This document shows, piece by piece, positions 1-9,779 of a DNA stretch of 44,443 nucleotides (its first letter is position 1; every line of letters starts with the position of its first letter). A model generated the notes under the pieces. That model had not been told where the DNA came from. It worked only from the letters and a program-made list of their open reading frames with translations, and searched no databases. This DNA is from Carex sylvatica (lineage: Eukaryota > Streptophyta > Magnoliopsida > Poales > Cyperaceae), in contig CAXKVR010000676.1 in NCBI GenBank assembly GCA_964058845.1, positions 1 through 44,443 of the forward strand, written 5' to 3'. The translations under genes and the position numbers were made by a program.

Positions 1-143
1 AAAAAGTAGAATTAGACTAGCTATGACATCAACTAAAAGACACAATCTTGAAAACGGACTGAAAAATCCAAGTACAAAACAAGTTCTTGGCAACTAAAAG
101 ACACAATCTTGAACCAAATAAAACTAAGCAAGTCGGTAGCCCG

Positions 144-581
144 CTAGCTGATTATTACATCAAATCTTTCCTTCTTCCTCGGGTTTTTCATCATCTCAGC
201 TATTCGTCTGCATGTAGCGTACAGCAAAGCCTGGATGTTCAGATAGGTCGCTGCTTGCATAAGGTCCAAGAGAGTCTCTATGCCGACAGAATCTACAAAT
301 TGCCTGTCCCAGTTCCTCAGCTTCCTGTCAGGAATCCTTGGAGAAAGCTGACTGGTGCTGTTTCCTTCTGCTGCCTCGAGATGTTTCTCGCAAAACTGGA
401 TCACCATTTTAAGGATTGGTTCGGTGATATTTAGGGGGATGGGATCCTCGGGGGAAGCTGAATCTTCTATTAGGTCACGGAACGTTTTAGATTGCTTGGC
501 GACTGTGAGAGACACCTCGAGCTCCATTCCATCGCTGGTCTTGAACGTAACCATATTTCTGGCTGTGTTGACGTCCGACAT
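144..581 (-). CDS. SKP1: SKP1-like protein, C-terminally truncated (array copy 1)
   Basis: Intronless 145-residue reading frame. The N-terminal part (about residues 8-65) has the BTB/POZ-like SKP1 fold signature: a VTFKTSDG start, a VAKQSK segment and a PIPL-N-T stretch leading into an IQFCEKH helix. The middle has the LRNWDRQFVD and DLMQAATYLNIQALL blocks of the SKP1 dimerisation domain. SKP1 proteins bridge cullin-1 and F-box proteins in SCF ubiquitin ligases (family knowledge). After the AEMMK motif, the normal EEIR-FNI-ND-TPEEE-WAFE tail is absent and replaced by about 13 unrelated residues. That tail forms the last helices contacting the F-box, so binding may be impaired (inference). The start is fixed by an ATG-SDVNTA context shared with the copies at 6219 and 8152. 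It could be an expressed variant or an early pseudogene; no internal stop is present. Confidence 0.8.
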   Translation of the reverse strand: MSDVNTARNMVTFKTSDGMELEVSLTVAKQSKTFRDLIEDSASPEDPIPLNITEPILKMVIQFCEKHLEAAEGNSTSQLSPRIPDRKLRNWDRQFVDSVGIETLLDLMQAATYLNIQALLYATCRRIAEMMKNPRKKERFDVIIS

Positions 582-1838
582 TTCTTATTGTGGAAAGAGA
601 GATGAAGTGGAAGAGAAATTAAATAGATGAGTGATCTTTAGGATCTTGGTTGAGTTCTAGATGGCGCTATGATTTTATAGACCAAGCATGATACGATCTG
701 CGGCTCTGCCTCCATATTGGATTACTGAGGAATAGATTTCATTGGACCAAGGCAAAGGGTCTGGTTTTATTTGTGATATAATAACAGATGTATCCAAGGA
801 GCATCAGCTCACAGTTTATGAAGATGATAAAGTTGTTAGACACTGTTTGTTACAGTATTAGTTAGCCATAACAGAATCATTAGACTGTTACAGAATTAAT
901 TAGTTAGTCATTTGTAACAGAGAAGCAATTGCTCACTTATAGATAGATGATGCAATTAAATGTAATCAGATTATAATCAATGAAATACAATCTATTTCTT
1001 TCTCAAAATCTTTCATATATACTAAACCATTTTCATACTGTAACCTCAGTTACAATCAAATAACCTGTACCTCTAAGCACAAGTTTGGGCGTTAATTTTT
1101 ATTTAGTAGTACCAGTATATCTGGATTACATCCATGATTATTTTTTTTTCATAAAAAAAAAAGTTTGTTCTTACAAATTTCAATATCTTTCATTTAAATT
1201 TAGAACATATAATTTCTCATACGAAATATATAACCATGCTACATATATATATTTTCTTTCTTTCTTTTTAGTTTTGGATTTTTAAAGAATTTGCTTTGTT
1301 TGATCCTTAATTTAATATTGGGCTTATTTTAATGATGGGCTGTGCAGTGCTAGCCTCAAATGGTAAGGGATAATTTAAATTTAAAAATGGGCTTAATAAA
1401 AAAATTATATCAGAAGGTAGAGGTGTACATGCCTCAATGTTTTGCAGCTTTATTCCTGTCTGATAGGATTAATTTTAGTCACCTCACTAACAAGAGAAAT
1501 TTAAATACTTGAGAAAAAACATTATAAAGGACTCTCTAAAGTACGTGAAGTTTTGAAAGATCAAATTACATTTGTCTGATTGATATTTGTGTTTCTGTAT
1601 ATTTAATTTAATTTCTAGCATGATTCTAATTAAAAGTACGATGATTAGGTGTTGAATAAATCTTGTTGAAGTGAAGCTCATTTAATTTTATGTCACTTGA
1701 CATTAATATTTTATTCTTGAAAAATAATTGTGAGTAAAAATTCCATCAACAATAACAAAGATTTTGCGCTTACTCGATCGGAGCTTTAAGGCGTAATGCA
1801 AATTTAAATATCTTAAATGGAACAAATCTAACCTATGC
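582..1838. repeat. Duplicated flank of SKP1 copy 1, no gene
   Basis: No convincing coding sequence. Parts at 582-850 and about 1228-1830 match the region upstream of SKP1 copy 3 (8692-9143 and 9797-10280) in order and orientation, so this is one arm of a segmental duplication. The stretch 852-1228 has no counterpart there. Its content (a TATA-like TATAGATAGATG, then TGTAATC and AATACAATC near a CT-rich tail) resembles part of a Copia-type LTR, but ends and target duplications were not found. Confidence 0.6.
672..679 (-). promoter_or_regulatory. TATA box of SKP1-like copy 1
   Basis: On the minus strand this reads TATAAAAT, about 92 bp upstream of the ATG at 581. The same element at almost the same distance precedes the other two SKP1-like copies, inside a well-conserved upstream block (roughly 582-720). 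Conservation in all three copies supports a shared ancestral core promoter. Confidence 0.6.
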
Positions 1839-2898
1839 TCATGGTTTGAAAACTCGGCCGAGTCAACTCGGTATTGGTCGGATTTCGATCTGAGTTTTAC
1901 CCGAATCTCGCGTCCATACGATTTTTTCATCAAAACTCAGTTCAATAATATTTGACTCGGCTTAGTTATATGATATTCAGGCCGAGTCCTTCGGTTATTT
2001 TATGTTTTTATCCTAGTAGTTGTTAATCTACGATTTTAAATCACAAAAAAAAAAAAAATCAAATTATACAAACAAATTTTGAACTAGAAAAATATATAAC
2101 ACATACCTTGTCAAGATAATCATGCACTAAATTTATGTTGCCAATATAATTTTATTTTTCTATACATAAATTATAGTTAGTTTGCATAAAAAATATATAT
2201 TCTATTTATAATTAATACTTATATATATGAGCAAAGCTAGGGTGTGATGTGTTCATCAAGAGGGTTTGGTGAGCACAACTCCAAAAGTATATCGGATCGA
2301 CTTCAAATAACGAATCCAAACCTTTGAAATCCATGTACTTCATGAGTGATGCGTGTACATGCAAAATTTTGAAAGTTTCGAGTTTATTTGCTACAAGGTC
2401 AAGCGGTCAAAGAAATGATAAAAATTGAATATATAAAACTAAATTATAAATTTACTTATAAAATGTTCATTTCTTTGACCGCTTGATCTTGTAGCAAATA
2501 AACTCGAAATTTTCAAAATTTTGTATGTAAATGCATCACTCATGAAGTACATGGATTTCAACAGTTTGAATTCTGCATTTGAAGTTGATGCGATATATTT
2601 TTTAAGTTGTGCTCATCAAATTCTCTTGGTAAGCACATCACACTCTAGCTTTGCTCTATATATATATTGTATTATATAATTAGTGGATAATTTGAATATA
2701 ATCTTTGGTCTACATAACTTTTTACAAATTATTTTTTTATCAACTTTTGTAAATATTTTGACTACAAAATAAGCTTCTACTAAAAAAAATTTGAGTTTCC
2801 ATTTCAATTCTTCCAATTCCGACCGATTCATCCAATTCCAATTCTACGATCAAGTATCTTATTCCAATTCCAGATTCCAAATTTCAAACCCATGCATG
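1839..2898. mobile_element. 1.06 kb DNA-transposon-like insertion with 7-bp target duplication
   Basis: Flanked by CCTATGC at 1832-1838 and again at 2899-2905. In the paralogous block the same surrounding sequence is continuous with a single CCTATGC at 10281-10287, so the interval behaves as an insertion with an empty-site control. The ends show short imperfect inverted similarity (CATGGTTTGAAA against CATGGGTTTGAAA on the other strand). The left part carries an ACTCGGCCGAGTCAACTCGG repeat. There is no transposase, so it is non-autonomous. The 7-8 bp duplication fits a hAT-type element, but this class call is inference. It contains a second element nested at 2229-2656. Confidence 0.6.
2229..2656. 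mobile_element. Foldback MITE nested in the 1839-2898 element
   Basis: Almost the whole 428 bp is one large inverted repeat. Left arm about 2229-2430 (starting GAGCAAAGCTAG, with a CTACAAGGTCAAGCGGTCAA block) pairs with right arm about 2465-2656 (ending CTAGCTTTGCTC), leaving a loop of only about 35-60 bp. The arms differ at scattered positions, so the copy is not brand new. Flanks on both sides are TATATAT, so the target duplication may be TA-rich but its exact length cannot be fixed. There is no coding capacity. Confidence 0.75.
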
Positions 2899-2905
2899 CC
2901 TATGC

Positions 2906-3191
2906 CATTAATTCCATTTCTCACCACTGCCAATCAGATATGGCACCAATAACATGTAATATATATTTAGCAACATTTAACCTATCTCAGCATAAATTCG
3001 AACATTGCAAAAACTCAATGTTTTCTGACGGTAATGATCATTGACTAACCTACAAAAATTTGAAATTGAAAAGAACAAAAACAAAAATCTCCTATGGAGA
3101 ACCTTTTTTTTTCTATTTTTTGTTTTTATTAATTACAAGGCGTTATTTTTTGTCACACTACTGAAAAGATCATGGCCTTGAGCAATTTCAG
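2906..3191. repeat. Duplicated non-coding block paired with 10288-10590
   Basis: Starts with CATTAATTCCATTTCTCACC and continues through AT-rich sequence to TTTTTTGTCACACTACTG. The same order is present at 10288-10590. This is the distal continuation of the segmental duplication that carries the SKP1 copies. Confidence 0.6.
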
Positions 3192-3512
3192 CTCTCATAT
3201 TGGCCAGCTAGCATTTTTTATTATTTTTTTTTGAAAAACTATGGCTGATACTGCCAGATGTGTATTGCTACTAAAATTCAGAAACAATTACAATTTCAAC
3301 TCTCATACTGGCCAGCTAGCATTTTTTTTTTTTTTTTTTGAGAAACCATGGCTGATACTGCCAGATGTGTATTGCTACTAAAATTCAGAAACAATTACAA
3401 TTTCATCTCTCATACTGGCCAGCTAGCATTTGTTATTATTTTTTTTTGAGAAACCATGGCTAATACTGCCAGATGTGTATTGCTACTAAAATTCAGAAAC
3501 AATTACAATATA
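3192..3512. repeat. Tandem repeat, three units of about 107 bp
   Basis: Units begin at 3192, 3300 and 3407. Each starts with CTCTCATAYTGGCCAGCTAG, continues through a poly-T tract of variable length and CCAGATGTGTATTGC, and ends with CAGAAACAATTACAA. Single related units sit near 4229 and 10572, in the other duplication arms, so the expansion to three happened only here. There is no coding potential. Confidence 0.85.
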
Positions 3513-3565
3513 AATGCATCACTCATAAATTAAATTGATTTGAATGGATTGGATTAGTCGTTTGA

Positions 3566-3862
3566 AGTAGGAGCGGATCTACGTATATGTCACGGAGTGT
3601 TAAGCCACCCTATAATTTTAAAATTCTTAATTATGTATATTAAAATTTAATTAAACTTTTGATTTTTTTTGAACTTTTATATAGTCAAGCCCCCCCCTAT
3701 AAAATATTAAATGTGTGTTTGTAGTCTAGTGGTTTGAGTTGTAGTTAGTATATGTAAGGTCATGGGATCAATTCTCACTAACCATATTATTTTTGTCTTT
3801 TTTACATATTATATTTTTTAAATTAGCCCCCCATATTCATCAAATTTTCTAGTTCCGCCCCT
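3566..3862. repeat. Short element with inverted GGCGGA ends and a tRNA-like box
   Basis: Left end TAGGAGCGGATCTAC and right end GTTCCGCCCCTAA are imperfect inverted repeats, typical of a common family of short plant elements with GGGGCGGA termini. Inside, TAGTCTAGTGGTTTGAG followed about 35 bp later by GGGATCAATTC resembles the A and B boxes of an RNA polymerase III promoter, as in tRNA-derived SINE heads. It does not fold as a real tRNA. Classification is uncertain. Confidence 0.4.
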
Positions 3863-4007
3863 AAGTGATGTTATACTAGCCGGACTCGAGTCATACCTCT
3901 GCCTCCGTATCTAGAAATAGAATTTTTTTTATTTTTTTTCTGTGTTATTGGGGCCCAAATTATTACTTTTCTAGAAAAAAAATATTAATGTTGAGTCACA
4001 CACAATT

Positions 4008-4192
4008 TAGTCAGCTTCGATCATCTTCAACAAGATTTTTTCAACAACTAATCATCGCTCTTTTTGAATCATGCTAGAAATTAAATTAAACATACAGAAA
4101 CACGAATATCAATCAGATAAATGTAATTTGATCTTTCAGAACTTCATGTACTTTAGAGAGAGTCCTTTATAATTATTTTCTCAAGTATTATT
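4008..4192 (-). repeat. Inverted copy of 1493-1683
   Basis: On the minus strand this matches the sequence at about 1493-1683, including ACTTGAG, AAAGGACTCTCT, GATTGATATTTGTGTTTC and GATGATTAGNTGTTGA segments. It is followed at 4193-4275 by a direct-orientation copy of the CTGGCCAG block also seen near 3192 and 10570. The region is a patchwork of inverted and direct duplicates of the SKP1 flank. Confidence 0.7.
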
Positions 4193-4544
4193 ATTTTTTG
4201 TCACACCTCTGGCCTTGAGCAATTTCAGCTCTCGTACTGGCCAGCGCTAGCATTTTTCACTACCACCAGCCTGAGGTTTCCTGCTGTGCCATGGCAAAAT
4301 GGGATGCATGGTCTGATACACATACAACAGCAGCGCCTCATACTACTTAATGATCTCAGCTTTTATTGTTTGGAGGTATCGGGGGGCAGTTGGATATGTC
4401 TGATCGGAACTGTTTGATTCGTGTCAAGATTCGTGAGCACCTCATCTGCACTAGTCATTAAAATGTCTGTGCAAATCATGATGCGGAGCAAACGGCTCTG
4501 ATCAAATATCGGACTGAATTTAATCCGACGCTCATTGAACTGCA

Positions 4545-5535
4545 CCTCACTCCCAAAGCTGATTTTGAATTATCAATGGCAACGGCCGTCGCCTCAAACA
4601 AGACTTTGGAAGACCATATTCTGTGCCACAAACTCGGATCCGTATCCAGTACCAAGATCATACCTATTTGCAAAAACACTCAAGGACACATATCACTTTC
4701 TATGGATATCTATCACAACTCACAAGGCAGCCGCGAAATGGTAAGACAATATCATTGTGGAACCATAATTGGGGAAAAGGAATATTAAAATACAAACTGA
4801 AAATGATGTACACGTACGCATGGGATACGCAAATAACAATGGAGACGGCAATCAAAACAGGTATTCAATTTCGGGGAGAACTGTCAAGCATGGCACAAGA
4901 CCAGCTTCTGATTTTACAAGCTGCAATAGCTTGGGTGACAGAACAGATGAATGAGGGGGTTGATACAGTGACATGGAGATGGGTTGGACTATGATTAACT
5001 GGTGTGTCATGTGCAAACAGGATGGGGAATCAGTTATGCATTTGTTCAGCAATTGTGGCGTAATAGTTGAGTTATATAAAGGCAGAAACACTAATTGGAA
5101 TTCAAGCACGTGTTTCAATCAAAGGAGATGCTCATTAAGTGTTGTAAGGCTGAGATCAGACCATTGATTCTAATTACACAATTCGTCAGATGGCGCGAAA
5201 GGTGCAGCCGCATATTTACTGGCACGAATAGAACGTTTTACCAGCTGTCACAGGATATAAAACAACAATTGGAGTCTACAAATGGGGGCCCACACATGGT
5301 GGAGGACAATAAATGCAGTTTAAATCAAGAAAAGACAGTACCAATCAGCTCCAGTACGGCACTGGTACAAACCGGTACGAGTGGGGTTGGACTCGGGCAT
5401 GGATCAGAACATAGCCTGAACAGACTACTAAAAGCAAACTGCAACTGTGATGGAAAATCAGGCGTACCGGACTGGTACAGATCTTTACTGGTACAAAAGG
5501 GAGAGGAGATAGGAGCCAGGGTCATGCTGTTATAA
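4545..5535 (+). pseudogene. Degenerate LINE reverse-transcriptase C-terminal fragment
   Basis: Broken plus-strand coding remnant of a plant non-LTR retrotransposon ORF2. The readable pieces in order are GKTISLWNHNWGKG (the block that precedes the zinc region in plant LINE RTs), then a zinc-binding region with CVMC, then H-LFSN-C (C-x2-C-x8-H-x4-C type), then a VRWRERCSRIF stretch. The pieces lie in different frames (for example 4623-4994, 4973-5167 and 5095-5535), so at least two frameshifts are present. Neither the catalytic RT core nor the endonuclease is visible. The 3' part contains repeated CTGGTACAR and CCGGTAC motifs that read as non-coding tail. It is not expected to be functional. 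Confidence 0.65.
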
Positions 5536-6218
5536 CTTATAAATTGCAACTTTTAAATGACTTTTCTGTTTATTACCTTTTTTTCTGAAATAAATATATC
5601 ATAAATGTTGGTTATTCCAAAACTTAAAATCCCAAAACTATGTACATATGATTTCTCTGAACCCCGATTCAATCAAGCAAACATTAAAGTTTAAGCAGAA
5701 TAAATTTAAATTTTACACAATTAATTCATGGAATCATTCATTCCATCAATACAAAAAATGACCAAAGGCCCTCCATTCCTTCTTTGTAATTTACCAAACT
5801 CTAAGAAGCAAAAAAAATAAAGGGATGCAAAATTATTATTTAGTGTTCATTTTACGTTGTAGTTGTACATATTTTTAGGAATCATGACACAAAGTATTAC
5901 AACAACTAAATTGAAGTCTGAACTCTGAAACTTGTATTGGAAGAACAATATTTATTTTATTCTTTTTCACAGAACTCATAAGAACTCAATCTTGAATCCA
6001 AAAAAAAAAAAACTCTACATCTGAATACAAAATTCCTCGTCAAAGACACCTTGAACTTATGACATCAACTAAAAGAGGAGAATCGCACTAACTATGCTAT
6101 GGCATCAACTAAAAAAAAAAATCTTGAAAACGGTCTTAAAAATCCAAGTAGAAAACTTCTTGGCTACTAAAAGACACAATCTTGAATCAAATCAAAGCTG
6201 GAGAGTTAATAACTTCCA
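5536..6218. repeat. Downstream flank of SKP1 copy 2, duplicated at 7577-8151
   Basis: No gene seen. From about 5760 onward (GGCCCTCCATTCCTTCTTTG) the sequence matches 7577 onward in the same orientation, through the ACATCAACTAAAAG repeats up to the SKP1 stop. The 7577 copy contains an extra piece of about 120 bp near 7720-7840. Confidence 0.65.
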
Positions 6219-6749
6219 TCACGCAAAAGCCCACGGGTGTTCATGGAGAATCTGGTTTTCCTCCTCTGGTGTGAAGTCATTGTTGATGTTGAAGGTTTCG
6301 CGAATCTCCTCTAGGCTCTTCCCCTTCATCATGCCAGCCACCTTTTGGCATGTTGCGTCCAGCAGGTCCGTGATTTCCAGATAGTCAGCTGCCATAATAA
6401 GGTCGTAGAGCATATCCGTACCGACGTCATTGAAAAATTGCTTGTCCCAGTTTCTCAGCTCCTCTTCTGAAATCCTTCGGGAAGCCTGAATGGTGCTGCT
6501 ACCTTCCTCGGTCACCGTCACAGTCTTCGACTCATCTGTTGCATCGACGTGCTTCTCACAATACTCGATCACCTTTTTAAGCACCAGTTCAGTGACATTG
6601 GGTAGGGGGTAGGGGTTCTCCGTGCAAAAATCTTCTATTCCGCGGCTGAGCAATTTAGATTGCTTGGCGACTGTGAGAGACACCTCGAGCTCCTTTCCAT
6701 CGCTGGTCTTGAACGTGACCATATTGCTGGCTGTGTTGACGTCCGACAT
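6219..6749 (-). CDS. SKP1: SKP1-like SCF ubiquitin ligase adaptor (array copy 2, full length)
   Basis: Intronless 176-residue protein and the only complete SKP1-like copy in the window. It has the N-terminal POZ-like domain (residues about 8-70: VTFKTSDGKELEV, VAKQSK, PYPLPNVTELVLKKVIEYCEKH), an acidic/serine linker with a TVTVTEEGSS stretch, then the SKP1 dimerisation domain: LRNWDKQF, DLIMAADYLEI, TCQKVAGMMKGKS, EEIRETFNINNDFTPEEE and a terminal PWAFA in place of the usual WAFE. The family links cullin-1/RBX1 to F-box proteins in SCF E3 ligases, in cytosol and nucleus. The linker is longer than in classical SKP1, as in many divergent plant ASK paralogues. Its promoter and flanks are shared with copies 1 and 3, pointing to local duplication. 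It is probably functional; which F-box partners it uses cannot be read from sequence. Confidence 0.9.
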   Translation of the reverse strand: MSDVNTASNMVTFKTSDGKELEVSLTVAKQSKLLSRGIEDFCTENPYPLPNVTELVLKKVIEYCEKHVDATDESKTVTVTEEGSSTIQASRRISEEELRNWDKQFFNDVGTDMLYDLIMAADYLEITDLLDATCQKVAGMMKGKSLEEIRETFNINNDFTPEEENQILHEHPWAFA

Positions 6750-6840
6750 TTTCTTATTGTGGAAAGAGAGATAAAGTGGAAGAGAAATGAAGGAGATGAG
6801 TGATCTTTAGGATCTTGGTTGAGTTCTAGGTGGCGCTATG

Positions 6841-6848
6841 ATTTTATA
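6841..6848 (-). promoter_or_regulatory. TATA box of SKP1-like copy 2
   Basis: Minus-strand TATAAAAT about 92 bp upstream of the ATG, in a block conserved with copies 1 and 3. Homology to the other upstream regions stops about 40 bp further out and jumps to a GGCTTAATAAAA segment. Copy 2 has therefore lost most of the distal upstream sequence kept by copies 1 and 3. Confidence 0.6.
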
Positions 6849-6889
6849 GACCAAGCATGACACGATCTGCGGCTCTGCCTCCGTATTAA

Positions 6890-7576
6890 AAAATAGGCTT
6901 AATAAAAAAAAAAAACCTGAAGGTAGAGTAGTAACTTGCAAACGGGTCGGTCCGGTCCACGGGTCCACAGGTCTAGGCGGTCTGGGTTCGACGGGTCTGA
7001 CTTAAAATGGTTAGCTCAAATCCGTGCTATAACTATGATCCAAATTCACACGGTCCGATTCGGTTCAAGGTTTGATCCGAGTCTGGTTCAGGTCTAATTT
7101 TTTTCTTATATATAAATAGATTTTTTGCTGCTGGTTTTTGGTTTTTGGCCCTGGCGCTTGATTATTGTTCATGAAATTAATGAGTAATTTAAAAAACTTA
7201 TTTCTTTAAAATGAATAATTTAAAAAAATTATAAATTAATGAGTCAATTATTTTCCATGAAATTTGAAAATAAAAAACTTGATAAGGTAGTAAAAATTAT
7301 GGTTCTAATGTTATATTGAATGTGGATGCATATTTTTAAATCTAAATGCAAGTTATTATTATGAGAGACTAAAATATAAATTATATTATAAAGTACAAAA
7401 TATTTTAGATTGTTGTTTAAATTGACTAGTTTGTCGAAGTTAAATCGATTCTATTTTAAATTTCAAGACCAAACTTAGTATTTTGAAAATTAAATTTTAT
7501 ATTTCTTAAGTTAAATGTAGAAGTATTTTTTAAAATTATATTTTATATTTCTTAAATTAAATTTAGAAGTATTTTG
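6890..7576. other. Non-coding AT-rich spacer between SKP1 copies 2 and 3
   Basis: No gene. A GC-richer island at about 6935-7105 begins GCAAACGGGTCGGTCCGG and is rich in GGTCYG motifs. Such islands occur in plant repeats with GGGTCGGG-type ends, but no paired end or target duplication was found. The remainder is simple AT-rich sequence. Confidence 0.4.
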
Positions 7577-8151
7577 AAGGCCCTCAATTCCTTCTTTGGA
7601 ATTTACCAAACTCTAAGAAGCAAAAAAAAATAAAGGGATTCAAAAATATTATTTTGTGTTCATTTTACGTTGTAGTTGTACATATTTAACTTTTAGGAAT
7701 CATGACACAAAGTGTTACAAAATTAAGAAGGACATAAAATTCTGAAAATAAATTTAACATTGATTTGATTTGCTTATAGACAAACATTCTGAAAATAAAT
7801 TTAAGCTGACCCGAAAACTTGAATATAATATCCCGATACCGTATACAAACAACTAAATTGAAGTCTGAAACTTGTAATTGGAAGAACATTTATTTTCTTT
7901 TTCACAGAACTCATAACAACTCAGTCTTGAATCCAAAAGAAAAAGAAAAAAACCTCTACATCTGAATACAAAATTCCTCGTCAAAGACACCTTGAACTTA
8001 ATTATGACACCATATCATATGACATCAACTAAAAGAGGAGAATCACACTAGCTATGCTATGACATCAACTAAAAGACACAATCTTGAAAACGGACTTAAA
8101 AATCCAAGTAAAAAACAAGTTCTTGGCAACTGAAAGACACAATCTTTTGAA

Positions 8152-8691
8152 TCAAATCAAAGCTGGGGAGTTAATAATAACTTCCATCACACAAAAGCAC
8201 ACGCATATGCACGGAGAACTTTCATTTTTGATGTTGAAGATTTGGCGAATCTCATCTGGGTTCTTCCCCTTAATCATGTCGGCCACCTTTTGGCATGTTA
8301 AGTCCAGCAGGCCCTTGATTTCCTGATAGTGAGCTGCCGTGATAAGGTCGTAGAGCATATGCATATCAACAGTTAGAAATTTCTTGTCCCAGTTTCTCAG
8401 CTCCTTTTCTGAAATCCTTCGGGAAGCCTGAATGGTGCTGCTACCTTCCTCGGTCACCGTCACAGTCTTCGACTCATCTGCGGCATCGACGTGCTTCTCA
8501 CAATACTGGATCACCTTTTTAAGCACCAGATCAGTGACATTGGGTAGGGGGATGGGGTTCTCGGTGGAAATTTCTTCCATTCCGAAGCTGATCAATTTAG
8601 ATTGCTTCGCCACTGTCAGAGACACCTCGAGCACATTTCCATTGCTGGGCTTGAGCTTGACCATATTGCTGGCTGTGTTGACGTCCGACAT
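8152..8691 (-). CDS. SKP1: SKP1-like protein with frameshifted C-terminus (array copy 3)
   Basis: Intronless 179-residue frame, very similar to copy 2 through residue about 155: VKLKPSNGNVLEV, PIPLPNVTDLVLKKVIQYCEKH, the TVTVTEEGSSTIQASRRIS linker, LRNWDKKFL, DLTCQKVADMIKGKNPDEIR, IFNIKNE. At the point where copy 2 continues NDFTPEEE-PWAF, copy 3 has a small deletion (about 31 bp missing near 8224 by comparison with 6250-6285). The frame shifts into a cysteine-rich unrelated tail of about 22 residues. That removes the last SKP1 helix, so F-box binding is probably weakened or lost (inference from the family). The loss is independent of copy 1, where a larger C-terminal stretch is missing. It could be a recent pseudogene or a translated truncated variant. 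Confidence 0.8.
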   Translation of the reverse strand: MSDVNTASNMVKLKPSNGNVLEVSLTVAKQSKLISFGMEEISTENPIPLPNVTDLVLKKVIQYCEKHVDAADESKTVTVTEEGSSTIQASRRISEKELRNWDKKFLTVDMHMLYDLITAAHYQEIKGLLDLTCQKVADMIKGKNPDEIRQIFNIKNESSPCICVCFCVMEVIINSPALI

Positions 8692-8782
8692 TTTCTTATT
8701 GTGGAAAGAGAGATGAAGTGGAAGAGAAATGAAGGAGATGAGTGATATTTAGGATCTTGGTTGAGTTCTAGGTGGCGCTATG

Positions 8783-8792
8783 ACTTTATATA
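8783..8792 (-). promoter_or_regulatory. TATA box of SKP1-like copy 3
   Basis: Minus-strand TATATAAAGT about 92 bp upstream of the ATG, at the position of the TATAAAAT element in copies 1 and 2. A few base changes create a slightly different but still plausible TATA element. Confidence 0.55.
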
Positions 8793-9126
8793 CCAAGCAT
8801 GATACGATCTGCGGCTCTGCCGTATTTAGAAATTGATTTTTTTTTTTTTTTCTGTGTTATTGCGGCGCAAAATGTCAGTTTTTTTTTTTTTTTTTTTCTT
8901 TCAATTCGGGGTGGGACCTGGTCAATTCTGTAATCTTTACCAGTCAACTCCCATGCGTCACTCGTTACACATTGGATTAATGAGGAATAGATTTCATTGG
9001 ACCAAGGCAAAGGGTTAAGGGTTTGGTTTTATTTGTGATATATATATTAACAGGGGATGTATCCAAGAAGCATCAGCTCACAGTTTATGAAGATAATTAG
9101 AAGTTGTTAGACTCTGTTCAGAAATT

Positions 9127-9143
9127 GTTAGACACTGTTTGTT
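9127..9143. repeat. Left target-site duplication of a LINE insertion
   Basis: GTTAGACACTGTTTGTT, repeated exactly at 9780-9796. The paralogous block contains only one copy, at 835-851, so this is a true target-site duplication of 17 bp. Confidence 0.85.
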
Positions 9144-9779
9144 TTTTTTTTTTTTGCTTTGAAAGCCCTTAGGCATAATATTGATACTACCCCTTCAAAG
9201 AGGCTCGGTTTACATGGATATGCTTTAAAACAGCATTTTACAACCTTAAAACCTGAAATAGAGAATAAAAGAAACACAGATTTGACTACCTATCATGGGT
9301 ATTGAAATGCAAGAAAATAGGAAAAGTATAGCCACTGTAATTCCATCCCTGATAGCAACTCATTTTTGCCAAGTGATCTGCCATGTCATTTTGGCATCTT
9401 GGTATATGAGTGCAAGTGAACTCCTTATTGTTTTTGAGAATTCTCCAAATTTCAAAACAATCTTTGAAAGCCGTCCAGTCAGCTTGCATGGGAGGCCCCA
9501 AATCAGAGCACCATTTTACCAGTGATTGGCAATCCGAGTAGAATACACACTTATGTATGTTGAGAGTCCGGACCTTCTTCATGGCCTCCAAGAGTGACTT
9601 AGCTTCAGCCATAATAGCACTGCAGGCTCTTATCACAGCAGAGTTGTATTTGAGAAGGGATGAATTGTCATAAATAAGATACCCAATGCCTCCTTCCCAG
9701 TTTTGCTTCCATGAGCCATCCACAAAGACTTTGTGCCTTATCCCTTCCCCAATATCCTCTTGACCAGATGTATCTGCCG
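9144..9779 (-). mobile_element. 5'-truncated LINE insertion with poly(A) tail
   Basis: The interval sits between perfect 17-bp direct repeats. At its plus-strand left edge is a T run (9144-9155), which is the poly(A) tail of a minus-strand retrotransposon. The body encodes the RNase H end of a plant LINE and nothing upstream of it. Tail, truncation and long target duplication are the hallmarks of target-primed reverse transcription. The paralogous site near 835-851 is empty. Confidence 0.85.
9286..9779 (-). pseudogene. RNase H domain of a LINE (5'-truncated ORF2)
   Basis: Open frame of about 164 codons with no own start: the first codon of the conserved part is GTG in a KVFVDGSW context. It matches the plant RNase H-like domain found at the C-terminus of LINE ORF2 and in many 'putative ribonuclease H' annotations. 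The VDGSW strand carries the first catalytic aspartate, followed by GGIGYLIYD, then AEAKSLLEAMKK with the catalytic glutamate, then YSDCQSLVKW with the second aspartate, and CQNDMADHLAK with the last aspartate. All four acidic positions appear intact and no stop interrupts the domain, so the insertion is fairly young. It is a retrotransposon remnant, not a host gene. Confidence 0.75.

Noticed and set aside
355..630. Plus-strand open frame over SKP1 copy 1
   Set aside because: Antisense shadow of the SKP1-like gene; the minus-strand translation carries all family motifs. The same holds for plus-strand frames over the other two copies and over the PPR gene.
3192..3512. CRISPR-like array
   Set aside because: Units are direct tandem copies of 107 bp without unique spacers, in a plant genome.
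3720..3790. tRNA gene suggested by A-box and B-box-like words
   Set aside because: The sequence cannot form the cloverleaf stems and lacks an anticodon arm in the right place. At most a SINE-like head.
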